Assembly: GCF_024622045.1 (NCBI RefSeq)
Contig: NZ_JANKBP010000005.1
DNA: 64,000 nucleotides
Origin: Rodentibacter caecimuris
Lineage (GTDB): Bacteria > Pseudomonadota > Gammaproteobacteria > Enterobacterales > Pasteurellaceae
Strand: one strand, 5' to 3'
The notes beneath the pieces are model-generated. The model was not told the DNA's origin. It worked only from the letters and a program-made list of their open reading frames with translations, and did not search any database. This document shows, one piece after another, positions 63,877 through 64,000 of this stretch. The first letter of the stretch is position 1. The number at the start of each line of letters is the position of its first letter. Both the position numbers and the translations under genes were made by a program.

Positions 63877-63993
63877 ACCCGGCAGTGCCCTACTCTCACA
63901 TGGGGATACCCCACACTACCATCGGCATTACAGCATTTCACTTCTGAGTTCGGGATGGATTCAGGTGGAACCACTGCACTCTCGCCGCCGGGA
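63877..63993 (-). rRNA. 5S ribosomal RNA, proximal copy
   Basis: A second complete 5S gene 46 bases upstream of the first. Terminal helix CCCGGCGGC/GCCGGG, and the same conserved core with CCGAACTCAGAAGTGAAA. The 23S gene must lie just off the right edge. The last seven bases of the window appear to be spacer. Confidence 0.92.
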
Positions 63994-64000
63994 TAATTCT

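Noticed and set aside
1..64000. CRISPR array, integrase, transposase or complete prophage.
   Set aside because: No array of regularly spaced repeats and no transposase or integrase frame was seen. The insertions in the pigment locus have no visible mobile enzymes.

Overview
The window is chromosomal DNA from a gamma-proteobacterium of the family Pasteurellaceae. The 9-mer AAGTGCGGT or its complement recurs dozens of times. This is the uptake signal sequence (USS) of the Haemophilus influenzae/Aggregatibacter/Pasteurella branch. The window also carries the Haemophilus-type comA-F pilus operon, comM with a CRP-S site, and a protein D-like glpQ. I place it in Haemophilus or Aggregatibacter but cannot name a species.

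Region 1 (0-28.2 kb) is a large pigment-type biosynthesis locus. After nudE and hslR, a plus-strand series (1.1-11.7 kb) holds dialkylresorcinol genes (darA, darB), a small unknown gene, a BtrH-like acyltransferase, an ABC exporter, an acyl carrier protein, a ketosynthase and a short chain-length-factor-like protein. It converges on a minus-strand aryl polyene (APE) operon (28.1-11.7 kb): a lipoprotein, chain-length factor, acyltransferases, two carrier proteins, a ligase-dehydratase fusion, a membrane protein, a second ligase, a glycosyltransferase, thioesterase, LolA-like protein, MMPL exporter, flavin oxidoreductase, DUF3261 lipoprotein and the core ketosynthases, dehydratase and ketoreductase. 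Together they resemble a flexirubin-like system that makes an aryl polyene acid and a dialkylresorcinol, possibly joined as an ester. Several genes interrupt the plus-strand series: rhuM, a DUF1643 gene, and a minus-strand lipoprotein/Opa-like pair with an XRE regulator.

Region 2 (28.3-32.5 kb) is housekeeping: a small lipoprotein, lysA, the tiny lipoprotein gene lptM, cyaY and recQ. Region 3 (32.5-42.5 kb) is a complete glycerol/glycerol-3-phosphate block: glpABC diverging from glpT-glpQ, then glpF diverging from glpK, with good CRP sites in both divergent gaps.

Region 4 (42.5-54.5 kb) carries a VirK/YbjX-family gene, engB, comM, nfuA, the comA-F competence pilus operon, mrcA and rlmJ. At 54.5-55.9 kb lies a graveyard of two decayed genes: a DUF2827 glycosyltransferase and a trimeric autotransporter adhesin head. 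Region 5 (55.9-63.5 kb) has hslO, a porin, lipooligosaccharide heptose genes (waaC, waaF, hldD), a thioredoxin-like protein, deoC and mazG. The right edge is the 3' end of a minus-strand rRNA operon with two unlike 5S genes, tRNA-Asp and tRNA-Trp.
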